From positions 20,796,073-20,860,072 of the forward strand of contig NC_063181.1 in assembly GCF_023159225.1 (NCBI RefSeq): DNA of 64,000 nt, read 5' to 3'. Below, piece by piece: positions 47,613 through 59,130 of this stretch. Made by a program: the position numbers and the translations under genes. Within the stretch, counting starts at the first letter, position 1. Every line of letters begins with the position of its first letter. This DNA comes from Perognathus longimembris pacificus. Its lineage: Eukaryota; Chordata; Mammalia; Rodentia; Heteromyidae. Below the pieces are notes generated by a model. The model made no database searches. It was not told where the DNA came from and saw nothing but the letters and a program-made list of their open reading frames with translations.

Positions 47613-47626
47613 ATATATTCTGGGTA

Positions 47627-48079
47627 ATCAGAATTGAATCAAACACTCTGTTAAAATTATATAAACCAAATAGAGTTATGATTCATAGTATTTACTATAA
47701 AACCATCTGAAAAGTAGATTTCTTGGAATTGTAGAAGTAGAGTACATGGAATTGTAGAAGTGGGAGTAATGGCCTGGCTTCTCTCTCTCTTTAGACATAG
47801 GTCCATCAATGGTGACACAGCAACTCAACTTTAAGCAAATGTCTAGAAACTCATGATCATAAATAGAGATGTAAAATGTGCTGCCTAAACATTGTCAATG
47901 TTCTTTGCAGAAACGGTAGATTTTCCTGCCTTTACTTTTTGTGTGTTTCCCACATCTTCTAAACAATCCCCTAAAATCCATACCACTTTCTTTCCCCTAT
48001 GGTCAGATCCCTCATTGTTGTTTTTTTGTCCACTCTATAACATTTAGTTTTGTTTTTTTGTGATCAAATATTTAACAAA
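47627..48079. other. No gene seen
   Basis: Host DNA continuing from the left flank at about 45263-45302; no recognisable feature. Confidence 0.5.
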
Positions 48080-48270
48080 TGGGCTGGGAATGTGAATTAC
48101 TGATAGAGTGCTTATCTAGCATGCATGAAGACCTGGGTTTGATTCCTCAGTACCACATATACAGGAAAAGCCTGAAGTGACACTATGGCTGAAATGGTAG
48201 AGTTCTTTGCTTTGAGCAAAAGGTGCTCAGGGTCAGTGCCCTGAGTTCAAGCCCCAGCAATGACAAAAAA
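48080..48270 (+). mobile_element. IDL-Geo SINE, old
   Basis: GGGCTGGGAATGTGAATTAC, B-box-like GGTTTGATTCC, Geo half (CTTTGAGCAAAAGGTGCTCA, CAAGCCCCAGCAATGAC). Many substitutions, short A-tail. Confidence 0.88.
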
Positions 48271-48690
48271 AGAATCACAAATAAATATTCTTAATTAAAA
48301 AAATAAAATTGTGTAATTTTATACTATATTGAAACAGTGAATTTTTAGGTATTTCTCAGGTAAGCATTTCAAATATGAAGATTACACTTGATGTAATATT
48401 TACTTTTGTAGTATTTACTTTCTCTGTGATTCAATGTCTCTCAGTAAATATATATTTACAAATTTAATTCACCCTCCACATATTCTTTTTTAATTTCTGT
48501 AAGTCAGGCCTTAGGGTATGAGCTCAAACATAAGTCTAAGCATTGAAGCAAATGATATGGACAAAAAAAAACCCCACTTTCTTAAACATTCAGTTTCTTT
48601 TATGGGCATTAAATCAATTCTTGCTTTATTTTTTCTACATATGGTTTCATGGACAATCATTACTTGTAAAGTCAATATTGGTCTCCAGGA
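48271..48690. other. No gene seen
   Basis: AT-rich DNA. Confidence 0.5.
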
Positions 48691-48870
48691 ATGAGAGGTA
48701 CACACCTGTAATTCTGGAGACCCAGTTGACTAGGGTATGCAAATCACAGTTTGAAGCCAGCCCTGGAAAACACTAAAAAGATAGAAATGGAGATGTGGCT
48801 CAAGTGGGAGAGAACTAGCTTTGAGCAAAAAAGTTCAGTGACCAGTTTAAGTCTCACGATTGGTACCAAA
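48691..48870 (+). mobile_element. B1-like + Geo composite SINE, old
   Basis: A 7SL-like left half (GAGGTACACACCTGTAATTC, AGTTTGAAGCCAGCCCTGG) joined to a Geo-like right half (GATGTGGCTCAAGTGGGAGA, CTAGCTTTGAGCAAAAAAG). Same plan as 29590-29830. Confidence 0.7.
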
Positions 48871-49458
48871 ATTAAACTAATAAATGAATGAATGAAGTCA
48901 ATATCATTATCAACGTCAAGTTGTAAAAGTGAGTATAGCAAAACACAGCAGCTCCCGGTTAACTGCTACACCTTTGGATACTGGACATAGAAGCTTATTA
49001 GGAACAAATGTATAGAGGTGGGAAGCAAGAGAGAATAAGGTGAGCAGTGACAAACTAAGCAAAATTTTGGCAAAGAATGCAAATTGTTGTGTGTATACCT
49101 TTTATTCAAATGTAGAGTATCAATATCAGATAGCCAACTCCATCTGGAGCAGGGAAGAAATATGGAGACATGTATATGTTTCCAAAGACCTTTGGTCCTC
49201 ATACATTTTTGAATAAAGAACTTATTATCTCTCTACATGGATGCCTTGAAAACCTGGGTGCCTTCATGTCCACCACTGAGGTGATCATTGAAATATTTTC
49301 CTGCTTTGGGAGATCTCTGGAGTTTTCCACACAGTGCATATGCCTTAAATTCAGCTCTCTGTGGCTCCTGCTTCTTAACATTTAGTAATGCGAGATTCAG
49401 ACATAGCCCTCTCCTCTTTGCAAATGTACAGGTGAAGCTGAGGGAAAAAACATGGGAT
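48871..49458. other. No gene seen
   Basis: Mixed composition; short open frames have no recognisable domain. Confidence 0.5.
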
Positions 49459-49502
49459 ATATATATATATATACATATATGTATATATATATATATATAT
49501 AT
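49459..49502. repeat. (TA)n microsatellite
   Basis: TA array with a central ACATATATGTA palindrome. Confidence 0.92.
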
Positions 49503-50399
49503 CCCATTCTTCTTCTATTTCAGAATTCACCTGTTCCTCAATTGACCTCTGGGGGGCCTACGAGGGATGTCAATGAAAATAAACTAGGGAAAATATCAGC
49601 CCTTTTAAAAGTGCAAGCGCACTTGACAGGGAATTTATAATACATATATGCCTTAGTATTCCTCCATATAGAAACTAGTGAATAAATATCTAGTAGATAT
49701 GCCTTGGACTATAAACACACGCATATATAACACATTCATATACCAACATGTCTGATATATACATACATGGATACATGTGTGTACTTGTACAAACATATGC
49801 ATGCACATATAATGAGACTGAAGAACCAGCACTGGAGCGCCAGAGTTTCTTGTCTTCAACCATCATCAAATTTACTGTAAACATGATAAGACTCCGGAGG
49901 GCAAAACACTTAAGAAAGGAATCTAGTTACCAAATGTAAGAGGTGAGATTTGCACCCTAGCCTTTATATGTCGGTAAGTGTAGAATCTGTTTATTTCTGG
50001 GGGGAAAAATCATTGTGGAATTACTTCGTTTTGAAATGTTGCCCTCCTTGTGTCACTGAAATAATGAAACCCTACAGATGAATGCACAAACCCCAAATCA
50101 ACAGAAAAAAAAAAACACACTAAAATAAATTCAAGCAAACATAAAACCCAGACATTTTACCTAACGGAAAGCCTGAAATGGGGTTTGCGTTGGAAAAGGC
50201 GCTGGCAAGTAGGGTCCGGAAGAAGCAAGTGGTAGAACCGATTTCCTCAAACCAGAATCCGGCTCTTTCCAGCCCTGCTTTCGGGTTGTCTGGGCTGGGG
50301 GAGGGCGGATGCCTGTAAGGTCATCTCTTCTGCAGGTTTAGAAACCCGTTAGACTGTGAGTAAAAGACAGATGGTGACATCCGAGCAGAACTGCCATTT
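49503..50399. other. No gene seen; GC rises toward the CpG island
   Basis: AT-rich at first; from about 50170 the sequence becomes more GC-rich and merges with the CpG island. Confidence 0.5.
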
Positions 50400-51720
50400 G
50401 AGAGCTCAGTGTGGGGGCCCAGGATAGCCGCAAAGACCTTGGCGCTCCGGAGCCCGTGGGTTTGGGGTGCACCCCGATCAGCCCGAGGCGCGCCTGAAGG
50501 CTGCGGCTCACAGACATCAACCGCTTTTCCTAGGAGGGTGAAGGCTGCCCCTCCAAGGTGGGTGCCACAAATGGGGTGGGTTGCACATTTCCTAAGAATC
50601 TCAGGAGAGGCAAGGTGGGAAGGTGAATAATGCGAAAACTGAGACGCACTTGTCCCACCATTTAAAAAAAAAAAAAAGCCAACTCGCATCTGCTGCAGCT
50701 AAACCCGGGCAGTGCGCACCAGAGCGTCCCCGGGGGCCAGGGAGAGCCAGCTGGACAGTGGGTGGGCGGCGGCGAAGACCTGGGGCCAAGCCTGGTTCCC
50801 GGCCAGGGCTGAGGAGGCCGTGGATCCGGACGCGCGGGGACAGCCTCCGCGCGCGCACTTGGTGGGCTAGGGCGGGGAGGTGCACGCACCGGTTTCGCGG
50901 GCTTCTTCTTTCAGGCTGCGGGGAGGGGGATGCGCCCGGAGCGTGCTCTCCGCACTTCCCACCCCCCGCATCGCCGACTCCAGGGTGGGCAAGCCCGCGT
51001 GTCCTCTCCTCTGTCCCCCCTACCCCGCCCTGCCTGGGCTTCTCGGCCCCACTGCACCCCATGTAGAGTCAAGCCGCAGCCTCCGCCAGGCGCGCGCAGC
51101 CCCGCAACGCTGCAGCTGGAGCGGCGGTGACCGCGGGCTTCACCAGCTCTGGGGAGGAGCAGGGGGAGGAGAAGGAGAGGAGAAGGGAGGAGGAGGGAGG
51201 CGCAAGGCGAAGGGAGGGAGCCCGGAGGAGGAAATAAATAAATAAAACAATAACCTCCGCGCCAATAAGAGCGAGGGAGAGAGAAAGACGCGGCCAGAGA
51301 GCCCGCGGAGCCCGTTCGCTCGCCTCTGAGAGGCTCTGGGCGCGCGTGTGTGCGTGCGTGAGTGTGTATTCGCTGGGACTGGAGCTGGAAAGTTCAAACT
51401 AAACGTGTTGCTCTCTCGGCTTGTTGAGCACCCGCCTCCCGGCGCTCATCCACACACACACACACCCTCCCCCAGCACACATTGCCCAACTTCTCGGGGC
51501 CAAAGTGACTGGCATTGCCCAGCGCCCTTGGCGCATCTCAGGCTGCTCGGCCCTGCGCCCGGGCGCAGCAGCAGCGGCCGCCACCGCCGCGCTCACCCCG
51601 GGGAGGGAGCCCGCAGCCCGGGCTGGACCACCGCCCCCGTCGCCACCTCCAGCGACTCTCGCTCCGCTCAGCCTCTGCGCCTGGCAACCGCAGCAAAGGT
51701 ACGTGACACTTTCCTGAAGG
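50400..51720. promoter_or_regulatory. CpG island, probable Pol II promoter
   Basis: About 1.3 kb of GC-rich, CpG-rich sequence (dense at 50810-50910, 51080-51130, 51265-51345 and 51545-51665) in otherwise AT-rich DNA. A purine-rich tract of GGGGAGGAG/GGAGGAGGG runs lies at 51150-51237. After it come AAATAAATAAATAAAAC and a CCAAT box at 51262-51266 (GCGCCAATAAGAG). CpG islands this size in mammals nearly always mark promoters. Open frames in this region on both strands use non-ATG starts and are artefacts of GC richness. Confidence 0.85.
51270..51698 (+). other. Probable non-coding first exon ending in a splice donor
   Basis: From 51064 to 51698 the plus strand contains no ATG after the one at 51061, although several would be expected by chance at this composition. 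This is typical of a 5'UTR free of upstream start codons. The segment ends at GCAAAG|GTACGTGA, a strong donor-like site with GT at 51699-51700. The start position is a guess placed just downstream of the CCAAT box. The exon contains a (CA)n run at 51452-51464 and GC-rich repeats. The downstream coding exons would lie beyond the window. I cannot name the gene. Confidence 0.6.
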
Positions 51721-52878
51721 CTTCGGTCTCCATCTCTTGCCTGGTGCCCATCGCGGGCTCTTCGGCGGTCTTCGACCCTTCTCCTTGAAGGAGTGGTCAT
51801 CATCTGTCAAACTTTACCTCCACCATCTACATGTCCATGGCACCGGCAGCCGCCTTCCCTGGCAATGTGGGCATCGCTTGCTGGTGGGAACCGAGTGTGT
51901 GGTGGAGGTGGGGTTCGGGGAGGAATCTGTTGGAAGCATCTGGATTAGGATTGTTTCAGAATTTGAGAATAACTCGTGGGTTTTACCTTCGGGAGGGACA
52001 GGGGTGTCCTTAATCATGATGTTTCCTGGGATGCTTGCAATGGGGTTTTTGTTTGTTTGTTTTTTTCCTGGCCCTTCAGCACGGAAGGACCAAGTTTACT
52101 GGGGGAAAAAAGGTACAAGGGAAGCAGGGGAAGTTTGGAGCTCTTGGCTCCTAGAGAGGTGTAACCCTTCCTTTGCAGTAGCAGCCTGCGTTTTGAAGCA
52201 GCAGCACAGCACTGGCAGCGGTGACAGTGGCCTGGCCCACTGTGACAGCTGCTAAGTTGTCCCATCTGTGACTGGGGAAAGGCTGAAAAGTGAGCCTGCC
52301 TTATCCGAGAGCACTACTCCTGGAGCTGACTGCAAAGGGAAGCCAAGGGCTCGCCAACACTTGGTAAATTCCTTTCGAGGGTTAGGCTTTCCTTTTGTGA
52401 TCTTTATGTGCTGATGGACAGTCAGGCTTTTTTCCCCCCTTAACCTTTAGAACTTTCTTTCTTGCATACGATTTTCATTTTTTTTCGGACTCGGTGAAGG
52501 CCTATAAGATAAATGTCCTAATCAGTCCAACAGGCTCAGTGAGCAAACCTTATTATTTAGCTCCCCCCCCCCCCCCCTTATTTTTTTTCCTGAGGAAATT
52601 ACTGCCTACAGTGAAGGGCATCTTCCTTGCTATGCTGGGTTCTTTCTTTGACTTCTTCCCCTCTTTTGTTTCCACCAAAGTAAGAACTGTTGGTGAAACA
52701 AAGATGTAAAGTCATTATAAGTTTCCCAAGCAACATGCCTGAGCCACCTGCTGAATTAGTGACTTTTGAGAGGTTACTGCTCTGCGCAGGAGGAAGAGGA
52801 ACATCCAGTAGATGGAGCAGTGGAAAATTGTAGTGGAACAGACAGAACATTGCTTTTGCGGGATTTAATCACCATGGT

Positions 52879-52914
<36 letters not shown>

Positions 52915-53590
52915 AAGGGAATTTGACTTGAGGAAAGATATAGTGCATTTTCTGTTGTATATGGACAACAACAACAGAAAACAATCTCACCACAATTGAA
53001 ATAAGATTGGAATGCGTCTACAGAAAATCCAATATGCTAAGCTCTCTTTTCTCCCATAAAGGATTTACAAAGAATTTCTTTTTACAAGTAGGATGTATTC
53101 ATGTCAAAAATATCAGCTAGTCCTATTGTTGGAGTTATTGATCATTCACAGCTCTGTAGAAAGCAATGCATTTTTGTTGTTATGCAAGTCTAATAGTTAT
53201 TATGCTATAGTTTAAGAGATTAAGTACACTTGTATTTGAAAGTAACACCCATTTGAAGAGCATTTTAGTAGTCGAATACAGCCTGGGTTTTGTCTTGCAA
53301 AGTTTGATAGGCAGGTTCATTTATTTCTTCAAAATGATTGAGAAAAGTTAAGAAAACTTTTAGCAAATTTACTAAGTTGGTGTTTCTCTTTCCAAAAAAA
53401 CTTTGAAATTTGACAGTGGTGTGGCCTGAAGACACTAATCAGATCTTTGGCTACAATGATCAAAACCTCCAAAAGATAACTTTTTATCTATTTATGTTTC
53501 TATTTGTTTGCCAATAAATATGGCTGAGAAATAACATGGAGGAATAATCTGCCTTTCCACATAAATGTAAATACTTTGACAGCAGTCAGG
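51699..53590 (+). other. Probable start of intron 1
   Basis: GC content falls away after the donor. Contains a C-run at about 52563-52577 and a 30-plus A-run at about 52880-52912. No coding region recognised; frames at 51737-52255 are not supported. Confidence 0.5.
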
Positions 53591-53710
53591 CATGCATTTG
53601 ATTCAGCAAGTTGGAAGATAACACACACGTGTTTCCCATTTTACAGACAGCGCAGAAAAAGCTGAGGTAATGTCAGTGCTCAATTGCAATCTTAACAAGG
53701 AGTAGGTTGT
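53591..53710 (-). repeat. Possible MIR fragment
   Basis: TTTCCCATTTTACAGACAGC then AGAAAAAGCTGAGGTAATGT resembles the reversed MIR core and flank. Low certainty. Confidence 0.4.
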
Positions 53711-55764
53711 GGGATCTATTTTGTCCTTTCCCAGTCATTCCTTCTTTTCATCACAGTTTGTTGTAGATTTTAGAGTTATAGAACTGAGCCTAACTACTGT
53801 ACAAGAACCCAGTTAGCTTTAAATTCCTGTCTCATTATTTAACAATTAAAAAGTTATGTGCAAACATGAAACGTTTTTAGGATCACAGGGACAGTCATGA
53901 TGTTTTAGAAAAATACCCGCAACCATTTCATTTAAATAAGTTTTCTATTGAGCCTGAATGTTTAAAATACATGCTACTGCATTCTAAAGCATCAAATATT
54001 AGTAGAAAAGTGCCTAATTGTACATGATAAAATTGTATAAAATTTATATTTACATGATATCTAGGAAAACTTAGCACTATTAACAGAGTATAAGTAGTTT
54101 TCTGAAGGAACTGATTTTATCCTGCTTCATTCCACAGATATTAAATGATTTGCTGTTTTCTAAGTTGACCCATTCTAAAGGCATGTCACTTCCTAGAGAA
54201 AAGAATAAAAGAGTTTGAAGGTTAATTTCATGAAATCACACATTTATTAGTTTCTTATCAATATGAAACATGTTAAACTTTTGACAAGTTAAGAGTTAAA
54301 TAAGTTTTAGCAACCACTAAACTTCTAGCTATTACCAGCTATCAACAGCAGTGTTAATATAATAAGATGATCATTATTGTGAGATACATACCATCAAAGA
54401 AAATAAGATGCATTTATGTGTTTTACTGTATCTCAATATAAATGAGGTATTTATCAAATAGATATAAGTACAATGTATAAATAGATAACATTTCAAAGTT
54501 TAAGAAAGTAATTGCTCAGTACTTTTTTCCCTGGAGTAGGGAGCTTCTTCAGTTAAGTTTATTTGGTAGAAACAAAGATCACTACTGAAGTTCAAGATTA
54601 AGTAGAGAAAAATGGATCAATGTGGGTATATATGAATATACACGTATCTGTGAAGTCAATTTGCAGGACGATGTGATATTGCAAGGGAAATGGGGCTACC
54701 ATTGAATACTTTCTAAAAAGTCCTTATCAATTTTAATTCCCATTTGTAAAATATAGTGATCAAAGTGACTATTTAATAAATTGATTGTCAACATTTTACT
54801 AAACCATCATGATAATGGTTGACTTTGGACCATACAATTTTACTTGATGTTCTTTAGTGTTTTCAATGCTTTTTCCACATTATTTGTATTTTCATACAAC
54901 CTGCTTAAAACTATTTTTTCCTGTCCTGGTATGGCTATATTAATTTTCCTCCAGCCTCGTCTGTTGTAGCTAATAAGTTTAAATTAAAAAAAATGCCATC
55001 TGAGTTAAGCTTTAAAAATCATATAATAGAATTCAGAGATTATGAAGAATCAGGGAGTTTGTGTTTTTCTCCATTAAGTTGTCATCTAAGAGATAAAAAG
55101 CGTTATCAGCGAAGATCAAGCAAAAGATGAAACCTTTTATCCCTTAATTTCTGTCTTGTCACCTTCCTGCTTGATTTCTCTTGTAGTGTAAAGTAAGATT
55201 GCATGAGTTTCATTTACAATTCATAGAAATATGATTATATTTGAGACTCTGGTGTTCTTTTATTTTTTGGGAGTAGGCTCTTAACTAAATAAAAGTTTCC
55301 GTTCTACGTATAATAAAAATATTGTAATATAAAAGCAAGCATTATATTGAATGAGTACAACAGTCCCAAATATAGCTTGTAATATAAATCTTACCAGAAC
55401 TGATAAAGCGCTCAGATTTACTTCAAATGGTATTTCCAACTTTGAGTATAACTTTAATTAAATCTGTAAGTGTTAATTGATTTGCTGAGTGCAAATATCT
55501 TTATATTTAAAAGAACTCTCCCACTTCAACCAACACTCCCTTATATAAAACTAAGAGTATGGCTTAATTATGCATGCATATGTGGGTGTTTTTTTTGTGA
55601 ACATATCGTTTTATAAATATTTTAGAGTATTTTACACATTTCTGACATGAATACATACAAATTTGATTGTGTAACTTACCCATTTGTCTGACTGTTTCCT
55701 CAACTACAATAAAAACCTAAGTAAAATACAACACATATCCTATTTGTGGTGTCATATCTATTTT
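53711..55764. other. No gene seen; intron-like AT-rich DNA
   Basis: Almost free of recent repeats. I see no exon with clear coding potential. Confidence 0.5.
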
Positions 55765-55870
55765 ACATATAATTCTATTGTTATTGTTAAGGTGCTAATA
55801 CAGGGAGGTTATAATTTCATAAGTCAGGTAATGAGTACAATTATTTTGTGGCAATATCACACCTTCTTTT
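55765..55870 (-). mobile_element. Old L1 3' end fragment
   Basis: GGTGCTAATACAGGGAGGTT then ATAATTTCATAAGTCAGGTA resembles the reversed L1 3' terminus (GTGATGTACAGAGGGGTTA). Strongly diverged. Confidence 0.5.
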
Positions 55871-56029
55871 GCCTTTTACCTCTAATGAAGGGTTGTAAAT
55901 ACATTCTCCACAATTTATAGGACAAGAATTTAGAAGCAATTACTAAACGCAAGTATATTGATCAAAAATGATAACAAATTAGTGAAAATTGAATATTTAA
56001 GATAATTACAGTTTTGACTTCATAGAATA

Positions 56030-56135
56030 ATCATGCCTTCCTTTTCAAGTTTATTATAAAGGTGATAAACAGAGGAAGTATACTTACAAAAGTTAAGAGT
56101 GTATTTCTTTTTTCACCCCTTTCCTCATGTATTTC
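56030..56135 (-). mobile_element. Old L1 3' end fragment
   Basis: TTTATTATAAAGGTGATAAA then CAGAGGAAGTATACTTACAA resembles the same L1 3' terminus. Strongly diverged. Confidence 0.45.
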
Positions 56136-56655
56136 TAATTGCTATTGCTCAGAAGTATGATATTTTAAAGAATTAGAGTGATATAATTTTAAAAAAGCAA
56201 GAAAGAATTAACTTCTTGATAGTATAAAAATGTGAATATTTTATTCCTATATATTTCATGAATTTGATTGTTTCATAATACCATGCTTCCAGAATTTATT
56301 TTCAGTTTCCCAATATGAACATTATTATTGTAACAGTTCTGAGAAGTATGATAAACTGTTTGAATTTGAAATCTAGATTGAAGGCAAATAAAATCATCTA
56401 GGATATTTGAAGGACACAATAACAGTGTTTAAGAAATTTCAAATTGGTCCTGTTGGTATATGTACTCTTAGGAATTTTCTAGCCATATCCTTATGAATCT
56501 AAATAATAGTACAGTCATTCAGGTCTCACACCTTTAGTAAATTTCAGTATGTTTAAGAACCTATAGGTTCTTTTATTAAGCTTTGGTAATAAATACTGAT
56601 CATTTTTACTGTACAATGTACATCTTTGATGCTACTAATATATTTATAATATAAT
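56136..56655. other. No gene seen
   Basis: AT-rich DNA. Confidence 0.5.
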
Positions 56656-56692
56656 GTATATATATATATATATACATACATACATACATAAT
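56656..56692. repeat. (TA)n/(CATA)n microsatellite
   Basis: TA array followed by CATA units. Confidence 0.9.
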
Positions 56693-56874
56693 GTACATAG
56701 CTCTAGGTTTAGGAATCCCTGAATAAGGATGCCCAAATATAGAAGATCAGAACACACACACTTGTCAGTCACACCTTCATGATAATGGGAAAAGTAGGAA
56801 GGGTACTTTCCTTTTTTGTTTTCCAGTGTGTGCACCACCAAATATCAAAATAATCTTGACTTTGCCTTGACCGA

Positions 56875-56965
56875 GGATGTAACAAGTTTGTAAGGAAATG
56901 TACCCACTGCCTTCAAACTGTAACCCCGCTGCACGTCACTTTGACAATAAATAAGTAAATATTTT
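56875..56965 (+). mobile_element. L1 3' end fragment
   Basis: Sense L1 end: AACAAGTTTGTAAGGAAATG, TGTAACCCCGCTGCACGTCA, CTTTGACAATAAATAAG. Only about 90 nt. Confidence 0.7.
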
Positions 56966-58690
56966 AATGAATATATTATGTGACAACTAATAATGGTCAC
57001 TAATATCAGTTACTTTATGGTTGTGCCACTACTTAATATTATTTGTTAATTGGTCATTACATAATTCAATAATTGTTAACTAAACCTTAAAGTTAATTTG
57101 CATGCTCTTTGTACAAAGTGTATCACAGCAAGCACAGGGTGACATCTACCTAAACTGAAGGGGACTAGTTTCCTACTAAATATGTGTACAAGATGTGAAT
57201 ATAGTTTGTAGGAATTCTTATTTGGAGGGTAAATATTTTTAGATTTATGATTGTATTTGTAATGAACAGCAGCCTAAATAAATAAACAAACCCATATTTC
57301 AGCAAATTTGTCATCTAGAGATGATAAATGTGCTTCTGTGTGTAGTTTTAATTTTCTCTGTTAATTAACTATAGGTAGAATAGAATATCCGAAGAGTATA
57401 GTGGTGTCATGAGGAACACAGAGTTAAAGGTTAAACAATGGTTATATTGAAAAATAAACATACCAATCCCTAAGCATATTTCCCGAAGTGTATTTACCAC
57501 AATTTAAAAAGCGTCTGATGAAATTATTTGAAATATAAATGTTAAATTAAATCCTCAATAAATAGTATGATCTCTCTCCCTTTGATTTCTTTTGAACATC
57601 AAAAAATAAAGAGGAAAGTGACATTTTATAATACACAAATAAATATAAAATTTCAATAGGTTAACAACTGTAAAGTATATGATTTTTTCAAAGATAAGTG
57701 ATGCCTCTTACTATCTTGCAATTGTAATTATTTAATTTTCATGAAAGAACTTTTTTCTACAAAATAAGTTTCTTTCATCCTAAAATTAAGTGCACTTAAG
57801 TATACTAAAATATATTTCATCCTGAGTTTCACATATAAACACAAGATCTTACAATATCACATTTAAATTTGGGATGCACAATACATGCTCCAAATTTTAC
57901 AAAAATATGTTTTACAATTATTTATCACTGGGAAGACACTTATATACACTTTTCATAGCACAGATAAATAATATTAGTTGTCATATTCAAGGAAGAATTA
58001 CTACTATATGGAACAAAGTTAAGAACATTTTAACTTGAGCAAAATATCAATTAAAATACTTATTAGGAGTTATAAACTATACTACTGAATTTATTTGAAT
58101 AAGATTTGTTACTCATTGCTTCAAAATCATGTGGGATAAACACTAAACATATATTTTAATAAAATTATAGCTCAGAGACATTTATTTTATAAACATTATA
58201 TACTTAACCTCTACGGCATAAAAAAATCTACTAATAATATTTTAAATGCAGCAATGCTTTTTTCTTAAGCTTGCCTTTAAAATAGTGGACAAATTCATTT
58301 TTGCAGAAGAGATAAAATCATTAAATGGTTGTCAAACTTATGTAAGAATAACATTTGTAGAAATAAAAGGTTATATTGTAACTTAATTGAAATGATGCTA
58401 TATGTATGTACTTCGGCATTTACAGTCACAAATACTATTATAAATAACCTTGAAGAACTAAAAGGAAATAATCCTAATAATAATAGTAAATTTTCAAGTC
58501 TCTTTTCTTGTCCTCAAAAGTATTTATTAGGTATAATAGTATTAGAAAATTTATAGATTTATTTTAAGTGTATTTCAGATAATAGTTTATTTAATCCTAA
58601 TATCTTCCTATTTGTTTCCATTAAAAATTTGAAGTCACAACCTTTTCAGAAACAATTTTGGTATATTAGCAAGTTAAGATAGCAATCTTG
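56966..58690. other. No gene seen; intron-like AT-rich DNA
   Basis: No supported coding region or classified repeat. Confidence 0.5.
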
Positions 58691-59130
58691 TTTAAAAAAA
58701 TATGGTATGTAATTACGTCGTCAAGGTGATGTACAGAGGGGTTACATTTACGTATGTAAAGTAGTGAGAATATTTCTTGTCAAACTTTTTACCCCCTCCC
58801 TCATTTTTCCCACTTCCCTACCCCCATTAACCCCACCTCTAGTTGTACAGTTAAATTCCTGCATATTGTGTTGTGATTATCATTGTTGCATTAGTTTGCC
58901 CTTTGTCCTTTGTGTCACCATTTTCATATTTCTCTTCCCTCCTCTAATTCAGATAAGCATATATATAATACCCAGGGTACAAAAATCAAATACAGCAACA
59001 ACAGGGACTAAACCATAGGAAAGATAAATTAAGGAAAAAAGTAAATAATTTCATGTAGTACATTAAAAACAACAACATAGAAAAACCTCTTTTCCCCATT
59101 TCTTGGAGTTCATTTGGCTTAGCATAAGTT
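58691..59130 (-). mobile_element. Old L1 3' end (3'UTR)
   Basis: Reverse complement has the L1 3' landmarks (GGTGATGTACAGAGGGGTTA, AGAATATTTCTTGTCAAACT, a C-rich block 58785-58845, ATAATACCCAGGGTAC) and resembles 25614-26190, so the two belong to the same old subfamily. Confidence 0.82.

Larger units (their letters stand above)
45303..47614 (+). mobile_element. Chimeric SINE-L1 retroposon (IDL-Geo fused to an L1 3' end)
   Basis: A full-length plus-strand IDL-Geo SINE (45303-45500) is joined with no intervening host DNA to the last 2 kb of an L1 (45501-47527) in the same orientation. One duplication flanks the pair: ATATTCTGGGTA at 45291-45302 and 47615-47626 (16 of 17 if the flanking A-run is counted loosely). 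None lies between SINE and L1. The junction falls at CCAAAAAA, shared by the SINE tail and by the L1 just upstream (compare 12410-12424). This fits one insertion in which reverse transcription switched from L1 RNA to SINE RNA. Confidence 0.88.

Noticed and set aside
50905..50920. Splice-acceptor-like TTCTTCTTTCAG within the CpG island
   Set aside because: No branch point or upstream exon could be supported; a pyrimidine run followed by AG is common by chance.
50409..51810. Many overlapping open frames of 60-170 codons on both strands
   Set aside because: GC-rich DNA has few stops; the frames start at non-ATG codons or have no recognisable domain, and the region fits a promoter and 5'UTR.
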